NCBI GenBank assembly: GCA_034007705.1
Contig: JAVEQK010000017.1
Coordinates: 1-64,000, forward strand
Length of the DNA stretch: 64,000 nucleotides
DNA from: UBA10518 sp022837185
GTDB lineage: Bacteria; Desulfobacterota; Desulfobulbia; Desulfobulbales; Desulfobulbaceae
Direction of reading: 5' to 3'
Shown here: positions 34,344-43,017 of the stretch, piece by piece
Layout of the letters: the number at the start of each line of letters is the position of its first letter
How positions within the stretch are numbered: position 1 is the first letter of the stretch
Translations under genes and position numbers: made by a program
The notes under the pieces: generated by a model
The model's input: only the letters and a program-made list of their open reading frames with translations
What the model was told of the DNA's origin: nothing
Database searches by the model: none

Positions 34344-35252
34344 TTATGTGCTTATGTGGTTAAGGTTGCCGGTCGAGCCGGTTGCGGCTTTGCCGGTATA
34401 TTCTTCCATGCATCGTGCCAGATCGGCGAACTGTTCCAGGGAAAGCTGCTCCGCCCGAATCGTAGGGGAAAGGCCGGCCCTTTCGATGACCGCCTTCAAG
34501 AGGTTCCGGTCGGCAATCAGCCCCGCCGCCGCCAGGCCGTTCCGCAGGGTTTTGCGCCGCCGGGCAAAACAGGTATGGACGATCTTTTTCATCATGTTCC
34601 AGTCAAAGGGGGGTATGTGCGCCAGTCGTTCCGGGGGGGGCCTGAACCTGATCCGGATCACCTGGGAGTCCACCCTGGGGCGGGGATGGAACTCCTCGGG
34701 CTTGACCGGCATCAGGGATTCAATGGCGGCACAGGCGGCGAACAGGACGGACGGGATGCCGTATTCCCTGGTTCCCGGCTCGGCCGTCAGGCGCAGGGCG
34801 ACCTCTTTCTGCAGCATGACCACCGCCCAGTCGACAAGTGCACGATGATCGAGGAGGCGGAACAGGAAAGGGGAAGAAACGGAATAGGGCAGGTTGGCAA
34901 TGATTTTGAGGGGGCCGCCGGAACGTTCGACAAGCTGCTCCAGGCTGATTTTGAGAATGTCAGCGTGGATCAGGGTGACATTGGCCGGCAGGTCGTTTTG
35001 GTCGCGGTGAAATTGCACCAGGCCTGAATCCGTTTCGATGCCGATCACCTCTGCCGCCCGGGCGGCGATTGGGTTGGTCAGGGCCCCCAGACCGACGCCG
35101 ACTTCGACGATCACGTCGTCCTTTGCCGGGGCCGCCAACTCGACAATCCGCTCTGCGGTATGGCGGTGGACGAGGAAATTTTGTCCCAGTTTTTTGTGGG
35201 GCGCCAGGCCGCTGCTGCGCAGGGTCGTTCGTATTTGCTGTCCGGGAGCCAT
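34344..35252 (-). CDS. rsmA: 16S rRNA dimethyladenosine transferase
   Basis: RsmA (KsgA) dimethylates two adenosines in the 3' hairpin of 16S rRNA. The 302-residue protein has HKKLGQNFLVH, the SAM-binding EVGVGLGALT, ADILK, the active-site IANLPYSVSSP and the C-terminal FHPRPRVDSQVIRIRF and CFARRRKTLRN segments. The start at 35252 follows a modest purine-rich stretch. It sits ten bases after the DUF2062 gene. Confidence 0.96.
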   Translation of the reverse strand: MAPGQQIRTTLRSSGLAPHKKLGQNFLVHRHTAERIVELAAPAKDDVIVEVGVGLGALTNPIAARAAEVIGIETDSGLVQFHRDQNDLPANVTLIHADILKISLEQLVERSGGPLKIIANLPYSVSSPFLFRLLDHRALVDWAVVMLQKEVALRLTAEPGTREYGIPSVLFAACAAIESLMPVKPEEFHPRPRVDSQVIRIRFRPPPERLAHIPPFDWNMMKKIVHTCFARRRKTLRNGLAAAGLIADRNLLKAVIERAGLSPTIRAEQLSLEQFADLARCMEEYTGKAATGSTGNLNHIST

Positions 35253-35262
35253 TTATTCCGCC

Positions 35263-35772
35263 TCAGTCGAGCAGATGTTTCTGTTGCCTTTTCCGCCTGA
35301 TCGCCATGAAGAAATAATAGGAAACAAAGTAACTCACCAGGGCGGCGGGCAGTCCCAGAAGGAAGCCCCCGGTCAGCATGACGGCGATGGCGTCGGCGCT
35401 GAGCTGACTGACCGCCCTGAGGCTTTCCATGAACCCTTCGTTGGCCAGTATGTGCAATACTTCTTCTAACCGTTCCCAGGTCAGGCGGCCGGGCAGGAGG
35501 AAATTGCCGGTCAGCCAGCACAGGTAGTACAGGGGAACCAGGGTCAGGGGGTTGCTGACGATGGTTGCCGAAATGAGGGCGGCTACCGTGCTGACCCGCA
35601 GGAGCAGAGTGAAGCCGATGATGGAGATCGTATGCAGCGGCATGGTCGGCGAGATGCCGATGAAAACACCGATCGCCACGCCCATGGCAAGACCCTGGGG
35701 GTTGCCGCGCAGGCGCACGAATCTCAGAATGTAATATTTTACCGTTCTATGCAGGGTGTATGCAAACCGCAT
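35263..35772 (-). CDS. DUF2062 membrane protein
   Basis: This 169-residue protein has the DUF2062 motifs NPQGLAMGVAIGVFIGISPTMPLH and SNPLTLVPLYYLCWLTGNF and about three to four membrane helices. The family is widespread in Gram-negative bacteria and its function is not known. The ATG at 35770-35772 is two bases after the tsaD stop, so the genes are tightly coupled. Confidence 0.82.
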   Translation of the reverse strand: MRFAYTLHRTVKYYILRFVRLRGNPQGLAMGVAIGVFIGISPTMPLHTISIIGFTLLLRVSTVAALISATIVSNPLTLVPLYYLCWLTGNFLLPGRLTWERLEEVLHILANEGFMESLRAVSQLSADAIAVMLTGGFLLGLPAALVSYFVSYYFFMAIRRKRQQKHLLD

Positions 35773-35774
35773 GA

Positions 35775-36779
35775 TCAATGGAGGCGGGGTCTGGAATAGA
35801 CATCGGTGTCGGGGGTGATGCCGCCGCCGAGCCGGTAGTGGTGAAACCCCGCCAGTCCGATCATGGCGGCGTTGTCGGTGCAATAGCCGGGAGGAGGGAT
35901 GAACAGCCGCAGATTCGCGGCCGCGCAGCGCTCCTGCATGACTTCCCTGAGTCTGGCATTGGCGGCAACGCCGCCGGCCAGGACGATCCGGTCCAAACCG
36001 GTCCGTTCCGCCGCCCTGAGTGTTTTCCCGGCCAGGACATCGACCACCGCCTCCTGGAAGGAGGCGCAGATGTCGGCAACGGGCAGGAAGTGCTGCTGCC
36101 GCCGGAAAGGACCGACCTGGTTGACCACCGAGGTTTTCAGGCCGCTGAAACTGAAATCAAGGCTGTCGGGGTCGAGCCAGGCACGCGGAAAATCGAAAGC
36201 GTCGGCGGCGCCCTGTTCCGCTGTTTGACTGACCGCCGGACCCCCAGGATATCCCAGATCGAGCAGCTTGGCCACCTTGTCGAAGGCCTCGCCGGCCGCG
36301 TCGTCACGGGTCCGGCCAAGACAGTCATAGGAGGTGTAGTCTCTGACCCGGTACAGGGACGTATTGCCGCCGGAGACGACAAGGGCGACATAGGGAAATT
36401 CCGGCTGCTGTTCGGCGAGAAAGGGAGAAAGCAGGTGACCGGCCATGTGGTCAACCCCGACACAGGGAACGTCCAGAACCATGGCCAGCCCTTTGGCAAA
36501 AGTAAACCCGACGAGCAGGGACCCTATGAGGCCGGGGCCCCTGGTGGCGGCGATAACATCGATGTCTCCGAGAGGGACATCGGCCTGCCGGAGGGCCTCG
36601 TCGACCACGGGCCAGATGGCTTCGATATGCCTGCGGGAGGCGAGTTCAGGGACGATTCCGCCGTATCGGCCGTGAATGTCGAACTGGCTGCTGACGACGG
36701 AAGAGAGCACGGTCCGGTCGTTCTTGAGAACCGCCGCGGCGGTATCGTCACAGGAGCTTTCAATGGCCAGAATCAGCAT
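35775..36779 (-). CDS. tsaD: tRNA N6-adenosine threonylcarbamoyltransferase
   Basis: TsaD transfers the threonylcarbamoyl group to A37 of ANN-decoding tRNAs. The 334-residue ASKHA-fold protein has ESSCDDTA (7-14), the metal ligands H111 and H115 in GVDHMAGH, ALVVSGGNTSLY, and LAGGVAANARLRE. Its metal third ligand is the Asp in the C-terminal DNAAMIGLAG. Partners TsaB, TsaC and TsaE are not here. It is the first gene of a compact minus-strand run. Confidence 0.96.
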   Translation of the reverse strand: MLILAIESSCDDTAAAVLKNDRTVLSSVVSSQFDIHGRYGGIVPELASRRHIEAIWPVVDEALRQADVPLGDIDVIAATRGPGLIGSLLVGFTFAKGLAMVLDVPCVGVDHMAGHLLSPFLAEQQPEFPYVALVVSGGNTSLYRVRDYTSYDCLGRTRDDAAGEAFDKVAKLLDLGYPGGPAVSQTAEQGAADAFDFPRAWLDPDSLDFSFSGLKTSVVNQVGPFRRQQHFLPVADICASFQEAVVDVLAGKTLRAAERTGLDRIVLAGGVAANARLREVMQERCAAANLRLFIPPPGYCTDNAAMIGLAGFHHYRLGGGITPDTDVYSRPRLH

Positions 36780-37019
36780 ATTTGTCCTTCACGTACCAGT
36801 CAGGCAGCAGGGGAAAAGCCGGGCTCGATGCAAAAACAGGGGCAAGGGTGGAAACACAGACAATATACGGGATGATGGAATAAATAACAACCTGCCTGTC
36901 GGCAATCCGGGTAAGGAAAAAGTTGTTGGTTACCGGTCGCCGGCCGGCCGTACGAGGAGGTTCATGCCGGGTACCCGGTTCCCCTCGGGACAGACGACGG
37001 ACCTGTTCAGCCCCTGCGG

Positions 37020-38108
37020 CTACGGCTCGATATCCTCGGCTTTGGGATAGGAGCCCAGCCATTCGAAATAGGCGCAGGTCCGCCGGAGGATGTTGGCGGC
37101 CTCCTCGATGGCCGGATCCTCGATGTGGCCGATCATATCCAGGAAAAAGAGATAGGTCCACTGTTTGCCCTTCACCGGCCGCGATTCGATTTTGGCCAGG
37201 TTGATGTTCTTGGACGAGAGGATGGTCAGGACCTCATTGAGGGCGCCGGGACGGTCGACGAGGCCCAGCAGGAAGGATGTCTTGTCATTGCCGCTCCTGT
37301 TGGGCGATTTGCGGCCGATGACCAGGAAACGGGTGGTGTTGCCCTGATAATCCTCAATGCCCTTGACCACCACCTGCAGCGCATAGGTCTTGATGGCCAG
37401 GGAACTGGCAATGGCGCCGATGTTGGGGTTGTTGGCGGCCATCTGGGCGGCGGCCCCGGTGGAAAAGACCGGCAGGGTCGGAATGTTCGGCAGGTTTTTG
37501 CGCAGCCATTCCCTGCACTGGGCCAGGGGCTGGGCATGGGAGGCGACGGTCTGGATGTCCTCGATGTTGCCGGAGCGGCAGACCAGGTTGTGGGATATGG
37601 GCAGTTGGATTTCTCCACAGATTTTCACGCGGTACTTCATGAAGGAGTCGAGGGTGGAAAAAACCGCGCCCTCGATGGAATTTTCCACCGGCACGATGCC
37701 GTAGGCTGTCCGGCCCTTTTCCACCTCGCGAAACACTTCGTCGATGGATTCCATCGGTTTGTAGGTGGCGGACTGGCCGAAGTATTTAACCCCGGCCAGA
37801 TGGGTGAAAGTGGCCTCGGGTCCGAGGTAGGCAACCTCGATGTTCTTCTGGGACAGGCGGCAGGTGGTAATGATTTCATGGAAGATTGAATACAGGGAAT
37901 TCTCCGGGAACACACCGTTGTTGTCCCGCAGCAGCCGGCTGAAGATCTCCCGCTCCCGCAGGGGATCCCATTTGGCCCGGCTCGATGCGTCCTTCAGGCG
38001 GCCGATTTCCAGGGCGCATTCAAGGCGCTCCTTGAGCAGACGCAGGATATTGTCGTCGATGGCATCGATGCGCTTTCGTATTTCGATGATTGTCAGTTTT
38101 TTCGTCAT
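37020..38108 (-). CDS. pheA: bifunctional chorismate mutase/prephenate dehydratase
   Basis: This 362-residue P-protein makes phenylpyruvate for phenylalanine. It has an N-terminal AroQ chorismate mutase helix domain (1-85; IRKRIDAIDDNILRLLKERL), a prephenate dehydratase domain (about 90-275) with VPVENSIEGAVFSTLDSF and the catalytic NTTRFLVIG, and a C-terminal ACT domain (about 288-350; LVDRPGALNEVLTILSSKNI) with ESRP, which should bind phenylalanine for feedback inhibition. The ATG at 38106-38108 diverges from the DUF39 gene. Confidence 0.96.
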   Translation of the reverse strand: MTKKLTIIEIRKRIDAIDDNILRLLKERLECALEIGRLKDASSRAKWDPLREREIFSRLLRDNNGVFPENSLYSIFHEIITTCRLSQKNIEVAYLGPEATFTHLAGVKYFGQSATYKPMESIDEVFREVEKGRTAYGIVPVENSIEGAVFSTLDSFMKYRVKICGEIQLPISHNLVCRSGNIEDIQTVASHAQPLAQCREWLRKNLPNIPTLPVFSTGAAAQMAANNPNIGAIASSLAIKTYALQVVVKGIEDYQGNTTRFLVIGRKSPNRSGNDKTSFLLGLVDRPGALNEVLTILSSKNINLAKIESRPVKGKQWTYLFFLDMIGHIEDPAIEEAANILRRTCAYFEWLGSYPKAEDIEP

Positions 38109-38412
38109 GTCGGGAGGCCGAGTTCGTCCATACCCAGCCGTGGGTATTTCCGGGAATTGTCTTGGTTGTCATGGCTGCTGTCCCCGCTGTGCGGCAGGGG
38201 GGCGCAACGTCAAATCAGGAGGTTGCGGGGCTGTTCCGCCGCCCGCGGGACGACCGCGCATTTTCCTATGTATCCGGATATGTAAAGCATCTTCGGTGAG
38301 ATGCAAAGAAAAAATTGAAATGTCTTGCGCTCGTCTTCGTTTGCAATAATATACGCCGGTTGGAAGCGCGGGGAGCGGTCTCTGCAAATATTTACAGAAT
38401 TCCTGGAAAGAA
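38109..38412. other. divergent control region, pheA / DUF39
   Basis: This 304-bp region holds no gene. It has a GC-rich half next to pheA and an AT-rich half next to DUF39 with a 6-bp hairpin (38287-38304) and the candidate promoter at 38325-38352. No SAM or SAH riboswitch was recognised before the DUF39 gene. Confidence 0.5.
38325..38352 (+). promoter_or_regulatory. candidate promoter of the DUF39-larE unit
   Basis: TTGCGC (38325-38330), a 16-nt spacer and TAATAT (38347-38352) lie 60 bases before the DUF39 start. The -10 is good, the -35 moderate. Confidence 0.5.
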
Positions 38413-39606
38413 ATGAGCAAATTCAAGGTCAACAAGAGCTTCGCGGAAATCAACGCCCGGATCAGAGCGGGAGAGGCGGTGGTGGTCAATGCCGAGGAGA
38501 TGATCGATATCGTCAGAAAAAAAGGACCGGTGGAGGCTGCCCGCAGGGTGGACGTCGTGACCACCGGCACCTTTTCCACCATGTGCTCTTCGGGTGCTTT
38601 TTTCAACTTCCCCCAGACAACGCCGACCATCAAGGCCGGCAGGGTCTGGATCAACAAGGTGCCGGCCTACGGCGGACTGGCCGCCGTCGATTTTTATCTC
38701 GGGGCCACCGAACTCGCCGAGGACGATCCGCAGAACAAGATCTATCCCGGCGAATTCCGCTATGGCGGAGGGCACATCATCGAGGACCTGGTGAACGGCA
38801 AAAAGGTGTTCCTGGAGGCCAAGGCCTATCCGACGGACTGCTATGCCAACAGAAAATGCAAGATGGAGCTGGCCCTGGCCGATTTCGGACAGGCTTTGCT
38901 CTGCAATCCCCGCAACGCCTACCAGAACTACAACTGCGCCGTCAATCTGTCCGACAGGACCGTCTACACCTACATGGGCATGCTGAAACCCCACTGCCGC
39001 AATGCCAATTACTGCAGTGCCGGGGAGCTCAGTCCCCTGCTCAATGATCCCTATTATCGGACCATCGGCCTGGGCACGAGGATTTTCCTCGGCGGCGGCG
39101 TCGGCTACGTGACCTGGCACGGCACCCAGCACAACCCGGATGTGCCCAGGAGTCCCAACGGGACGCCCCGCCGGCCGTCGGGGACACTCATGGTCCAGGG
39201 CGACCTGAAGCAGATGACCCCTCAGTGGCTGCGCGGCGTCAGTCTGCAGGGCTACGGATGTTCACTGGCGGTCGGCCTGGGAGTGCCCATACCGATCCTC
39301 GACGAGGAAATGGCCCGTTTTACGGGCGTCGCCGACACTGACATCTTTACCCAGGTCGTGGATTACGGGCATGATTACACCAACAGAGTGCACAGAAACT
39401 ATGGGGAAGTCAGTTATGCCCAGCTCCGGTCGGGCGAAATAGAGGTGGCTGGCAGGAAGGTGCCCGCTTTTCCCCTGTCGAGCCGGGTCAAGGCTCTTGA
39501 GATCGCTGAAACCCTGAAACGCTGGATCCTGGACCGGAAATTTGAATTGGGCCAGCCGGTCGCCCCCTTTCCCTCGGTGGACTATTCCAGGGATGTCGAA
39601 GAGTAA
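38413..39606 (+). CDS. DUF39 homocysteine biosynthesis protein
   Basis: This 397-residue protein is a HcyBio/DUF39 member, shown in methanogens and Desulfovibrio to take part in sulfide incorporation into aspartate semialdehyde to give homocysteine. Conserved parts include VTTGTFSTMCSSGAFFNF (about 50-67), AYGGLAAVDFYLGATE, GGGHIIEDLV, and GGVGYVTWHGTQHNP. Several cysteines (about 58, 140, 147 and 197) could form a persulfide relay; which one is not clear from sequence alone. The ATG at 38413 has GGAAAG upstream. It is followed 25 bases later by larE; the usual small ferredoxin/NIL partner is not adjacent. Confidence 0.88.
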   Translation: MSKFKVNKSFAEINARIRAGEAVVVNAEEMIDIVRKKGPVEAARRVDVVTTGTFSTMCSSGAFFNFPQTTPTIKAGRVWINKVPAYGGLAAVDFYLGATELAEDDPQNKIYPGEFRYGGGHIIEDLVNGKKVFLEAKAYPTDCYANRKCKMELALADFGQALLCNPRNAYQNYNCAVNLSDRTVYTYMGMLKPHCRNANYCSAGELSPLLNDPYYRTIGLGTRIFLGGGVGYVTWHGTQHNPDVPRSPNGTPRRPSGTLMVQGDLKQMTPQWLRGVSLQGYGCSLAVGLGVPIPILDEEMARFTGVADTDIFTQVVDYGHDYTNRVHRNYGEVSYAQLRSGEIEVAGRKVPAFPLSSRVKALEIAETLKRWILDRKFELGQPVAPFPSVDYSRDVEE

Positions 39607-39631
39607 CCGCCCGCAGGTTCCGGGCTGAGCA

Positions 39632-40432
39632 ATGGAGCTGCACGACAAGCACAAACGCGCCGGTCGCATCCTTGGACAGTTCGGGAAGGCTGCAATCGCT
39701 TTTTCCGGCGGCGCCGACAGCTCACTCCTGTTGAAGCTGGCCCTGGACATATTGGGACCGGATCGCGTCCTGGTCCTGACCGCCCGGTCATGCCTGGTCA
39801 AGCCGGCGGACACCGAACGGGCGGCAGACTGGTTCATCCGCCATGGCGTCTCGCCCCTCCCTGTTCATGAATTAATTGATTTCCAGCCCCTGCTCTGGGA
39901 CGACTTCGTCCGCAATCCCGAGCACCGCTGCTACCTCTGCAAATCCAGGATCTATACTGTTTTTCGCGAAATTGCCCACTCGAGGGGTTTTGCCGTCCTG
40001 GCCGACGGCACCAATATGGACGACATGAACAGCACCAGGCCGGGCCTCAGGGCGATACGTGAACTGGAGATAGAGACGCCCCTGGCGGCGGCCGGCTTGA
40101 CCAAGGAAGAGGTCCGGGAGTTGAGCCGGCAACTGGGACTGGATACATGGAACCGGCCCTCGGCGTCCTGTCTGGCGACCAGATTGCCGGCCGGGCTGGC
40201 CGTCACCGCCGATCGCCTGGAACGGGTCGCCGAGATGGAGAAGTACCTGGAGGAAGCTGATTTTTCGGGATGCCGGGCCATGCTTGACAGGCATGATGCC
40301 GCCGGGGTCCTGATCCAGGTGCAAAGAAAAGACCTGCCGCGAATCGCAACCAGCCCCCAGCGCGAATATCTTATTGATTTTTTGAGTAATATGAACATAA
40401 CAAGCGTTACCCTTGACCTGAAGGGACGATGA
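39632..40432 (+). CDS. larE: LarE-type ATP-dependent sulfur transferase, three-cysteine form
   Basis: This 266-residue PP-loop protein has the SGGADSS ATP site (25-31), LADGTNMDD (about 123-131) and the NRPSASCLATRLP motif with C180, the residue corresponding to the sacrificial Cys in LarE of Lactiplantibacillus. It also has C100 and C103 in HRCYLCKSRI, giving the three cysteines that bind a [4Fe-4S] cluster in the catalytic type of LarE. The cluster form can use external sulfide rather than destroying its own cysteine. LarE thiolates pyridinium for the nickel-pincer cofactor; larA, larB and larC are not here. The ATG at 39632 is 25 bases after DUF39. Confidence 0.85.
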   Translation: MELHDKHKRAGRILGQFGKAAIAFSGGADSSLLLKLALDILGPDRVLVLTARSCLVKPADTERAADWFIRHGVSPLPVHELIDFQPLLWDDFVRNPEHRCYLCKSRIYTVFREIAHSRGFAVLADGTNMDDMNSTRPGLRAIRELEIETPLAAAGLTKEEVRELSRQLGLDTWNRPSASCLATRLPAGLAVTADRLERVAEMEKYLEEADFSGCRAMLDRHDAAGVLIQVQRKDLPRIATSPQREYLIDFLSNMNITSVTLDLKGR

Positions 40433-40515
40433 AGGCGACTGGTTCGATATCTAAAAATAAATCTTAAAATCGGCTAAAAGCGAGCACTGCAGGGGATAAA
40501 AAGGTATTTTTTCCT

Positions 40516-40544
40516 TTGACAAAGGATTTTGTATCGGATTAAAT
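40516..40544 (+). promoter_or_regulatory. sigma-70 promoter of the HU gene
   Basis: A perfect TTGACA (40516-40521), a 17-nt spacer and TTAAAT (40539-40544) lie about 90 bases before the HU start in an AT-rich stretch. Confidence 0.8.
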
Positions 40545-40636
40545 CACAGCAATGAAGAGAGGTTGTGAATCAGGGTCCACCTGATGCGCCTTAAGAAGAG
40601 CCTTAGCGGGCAATATGAAAAAATTGGGAGGGAAGT

Positions 40637-40912
40637 ATGAACAAGAAGGAATTGGTTGAAGCTATGGCAGGTGCGGCCGACATTAGCAAGGCTGCTGCGG
40701 AAAAGGCATTGAACGGCATGCTGATGTCCGTGACCAAGGCGCTGTCCAAAGGCGACAAGGTTACTCTTGTTGGTTTTGGTACTTTCTCCGTGGTAAAGCG
40801 CGCCAAGCGTAAAGCCAAGAATCCCCGTACCGGCGCAATGATCAACATCCCGGCCAAAAAAGTCGCGAAGTTCAAGCCGGGCAGCAAGCTCGCCGACGCT
40901 GTAAAAAAATAA
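40637..40912 (+). CDS. hup: HU-family DNA-binding protein
   Basis: This 91-residue histone-like protein bends and packages DNA. It has the usual MNKKELVEAMA start, a GFGTFSVVKRAKRKAKNPRTG beta-arm region (positions about 47-67) with the proline at its tip, and a basic C-terminus. The ATG at 40637 follows GGGAGGGAAGT. It is a single-gene unit with its own promoter and a strong terminator, then tRNA-Pro. Confidence 0.96.
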   Translation: MNKKELVEAMAGAADISKAAAEKALNGMLMSVTKALSKGDKVTLVGFGTFSVVKRAKRKAKNPRTGAMINIPAKKVAKFKPGSKLADAVKK

Positions 40913-40932
40913 TTTTTACAGACAAGTTTCTC

Positions 40933-40966
40933 AAAAAACAGCTGGCATTTTTGTCGGCTGTTTTTT
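40933..40966 (+). terminator. intrinsic terminator after hup
   Basis: A 10-bp stem AAAAAACAGC (40933-40942) with GCTGTTTTTT (40957-40966) is extended by two further pairs inward. The six Ts of the stem arm run on into an AT-rich tail. The mirror A-run allows it to work in both directions. Confidence 0.9.
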
Positions 40967-40984
40967 ATTTTATATGGATGCGGT

Positions 40985-41061
40985 CGGGAAGTGGCTCAGT
41001 CTGGTAGAGCACAGCGTTCGGGACGCTGGGGTCGGAGGTTCGAATCCTCTCTTCCCGACCA
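40985..41061 (+). tRNA. tRNA-Pro (CGG)
   Basis: A complete 77-nt tRNA with encoded CCA. The acceptor stem is CGGGAAG/CTTCCCG with discriminator A, the D-arm has GGCTCAGTCTGGTAGAGC, the anticodon stem CAGCG/CGCTG closes loop TTCGGGA (anticodon CGG), and the T-arm GGAGGTTCGAATCCTCT is intact. It lies between the hup terminator and a long non-coding stretch. Confidence 0.97.
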
Positions 41062-41376
41062 TAGCAGTTCGCAAGCCGTCAATTTTTTAAATTTCAATCC
41101 CTTCACCGGCCCCGCCACGGCCCTCTGACACTGTTGACCGGAGTCCCGCGCTCCGGCCGTATTCTCTGTTCCTTCCTCCTCCGGCACCCGTGCCTGCACA
41201 CGGCGCGGCCCAGTTTTTGCCCAGTGAACTCGTTCTTCTGTCCCCCGGCTTCCGGCTTCCGATACCGTTGACATCCGGAAAGGAAAAACCATATAATTTT
41301 TTCAGGGAATTCGAAGCAGTGGGTTCAGGCGTTTTGGAGCGGGGCGCGACGCTTTGTCAAAAGCGGGGGAGAAGTT
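41062..41376. other. 315-bp gene-free stretch after tRNA-Pro
   Basis: No gene was seen. The first 40 bases after the tRNA include TTTTTTAAATTT, which may end the tRNA transcript. The rest is GC-rich until the consensus promoter at 41268-41297 that should drive the cytochrome gene. No integrase or direct repeat of the tRNA 3' end was seen that would mark an attachment site. Confidence 0.5.
41268..41297 (+). promoter_or_regulatory. consensus sigma-70 promoter before the pentahaem cytochrome
   Basis: TTGACA (41268-41273), an 18-nt spacer and a perfect TATAAT (41292-41297) lie 80 bases before the cytochrome start. This is the closest match to the consensus in the window and suggests high basal expression. 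Confidence 0.85.
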
Positions 41377-42798
41377 ATGCTTTTTCTGGGGGAAAACAGG
41401 TGGAAGGGTTTTTGTGCCGCTGCGGACATCATGCGGCGCCGGGTGGTTTTATACGCTGTCGCGGCAGTCATGGTGCTGCCGGCCGGCGCTTGGGCCGCGG
41501 TTTCCCCGGGCCCGCCTGATGAGTCCGCCTCGGCTTATCAAGGATACCATGGTGACGGGGGAAGTTTCGAGCCTTCGTCCCAGTGCAGTATCTGCCATGA
41601 AACCATCCATGCCCAGTTCAGGGAGTCCATGCATGCCAAATCGTACGAAAATCCATTTTTCAGGGCGGCTTTTTTCAAGGAACTGCTGCCGCGGCACAGG
41701 GAGGACAGGAGCCTGACCGGGGAGGCTGCCGGATGCATCGCCTGTCATGCGCCGGTGATGTACACGCAGATGAAAGGTAAAACGATCTCGGTCAAGAGCG
41801 ACGGTCCTGACCCTGGCGGGGTCGAATGCGATTTCTGCCATCGCATAAGCGGCTACAAAGGGGAAGAGCCCGGCAGCGCCAACTATGCCGCCGAACCGGG
41901 GAGACAGAAGTTCGGCCCGTTCGCCCAGACCTCGGATTGGCATCATGTCTATTCCGAACTGCAGACCAAAAGTGAAATCTGCGGGATCTGCCACAACAGG
42001 GTCAACCGCCACGGGCTGGAGATAATTTCCACCTTCACCGAATGGCGGGAGAGCAGGTACGCGAAGCACGGTATTCAGTGCCAGGACTGCCACATGACGG
42101 TGCAGGGATTCCTGACCGCCGGCAAACCGGTCTATGAGTCGGGCCGGGCATCACAAAACGTCCTGACTTTTTCCCCGAAACGGGAAAGGCTGTATACCCA
42201 TCGCTTCCCGGGGGCTCATTCGGAATCCCAGGTCAAGGGGGCCATTCAGCTTGAGATCAGGGTCGACAAGGACGTAGTGGCCGCCGGAGAAGAAATTGAG
42301 GTCAACGTGATCGTGGATAACTCCAAGACAGGCCATAAAATGCCCACCGGCAGCGCAGAGTTCCGGTTCCTCTATCTGGATTTCACCGCCGAAATCAACG
42401 ACCGGGTCATACCTTTGTCGATCGAGTCGTTCAGTGAGGAAATGTTCGATGTTTCCGGCTGGGGAAGGTTTGACGCCGACATCCTCACCCCCGATTTTCC
42501 CGAGGGGAAGAGGATGTACCGGGCCATTTGCGTGGACCCCGAGGGACAGCAGACCCTTTTTTCATTTGACGCCGAGCGCATTGTCTTTGACAACCGGCTG
42601 CAGGCCGACGAGATCAGGAAGGAGATTTTCCTGCTGCAGGTGCCGGAGAACGCCGGCCAGACGGTCGCCCTGACGGCGAAGTTATTTTACAAGCGCTATC
42701 CCGATTCCATTGCCGCACGGTTGGGGTTGGACAAGGCCAGGGAAGTGGAACTGGCAAGCGCCACGAAAAGGATCGCCGTCGCCCGGGCCGGTGATTGA
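41377..42798 (+). CDS. exported pentahaem cytochrome c
   Basis: This 473-residue protein has five CxxCH motifs: CSICH (70-74), CIACH (120-124), CDFCH (151-155), CGICH (202-206) and CQDCH (235-239). They lie in a c554-like N-terminal half, followed by a haem-free beta-rich half (about 265-470) resembling an immunoglobulin-like domain (IEVNVIVDNSKTGHKMPTG). A signal peptide (VVLYAVAAVMVLPAGAWA) exports it. The ATG at 41377 has GGGGGAGAAG just upstream; ATG 41431 would give a shorter leader without a ribosome site. It is a periplasmic electron carrier or oxidoreductase of unknown partner. Confidence 0.88.
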   Translation: MLFLGENRWKGFCAAADIMRRRVVLYAVAAVMVLPAGAWAAVSPGPPDESASAYQGYHGDGGSFEPSSQCSICHETIHAQFRESMHAKSYENPFFRAAFFKELLPRHREDRSLTGEAAGCIACHAPVMYTQMKGKTISVKSDGPDPGGVECDFCHRISGYKGEEPGSANYAAEPGRQKFGPFAQTSDWHHVYSELQTKSEICGICHNRVNRHGLEIISTFTEWRESRYAKHGIQCQDCHMTVQGFLTAGKPVYESGRASQNVLTFSPKRERLYTHRFPGAHSESQVKGAIQLEIRVDKDVVAAGEEIEVNVIVDNSKTGHKMPTGSAEFRFLYLDFTAEINDRVIPLSIESFSEEMFDVSGWGRFDADILTPDFPEGKRMYRAICVDPEGQQTLFSFDAERIVFDNRLQADEIRKEIFLLQVPENAGQTVALTAKLFYKRYPDSIAARLGLDKAREVELASATKRIAVARAGD

Positions 42799-42944
42799 CC
42801 CGGGGCACCGGGCAAGCTCCAGGCATTGCTTCCCTCCCCGGCCAGTATTTTCCTGTTTTCCTTTTTACCCTTTTTTCCGCAAAGCCGCAGGGCATGCGAA
42901 TCGCGGTCCGCCCGCCGCCGCAGCAATTTTTCCCCATCTGGGCA

Positions 42945-42963
42945 AAAGATGATTATCATTATT
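42945..42963. promoter_or_regulatory. Fur-like box upstream of msrAB
   Basis: This 19-bp site matches the classic Fur box (GATAATGATTATCATTATC) at 15 of 19 positions, including an unbroken 14-base core ATGATTATCATTAT. It lies 55 bases before the msrAB start in otherwise GC-rich DNA. A PerR or Zur-type regulator could use a similar site. Confidence 0.6.
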
Positions 42964-43017
42964 ATGAAATGGACAGGGGGAATCGGTTTTCTCTCCAGGG
43001 TAAAAGGAGGTCTGGTC

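Noticed and set aside
41062..41376. Integrative element at tRNA-Pro
   Set aside because: No integrase and no repeat of the tRNA 3' end were found nearby; the following genes look native.
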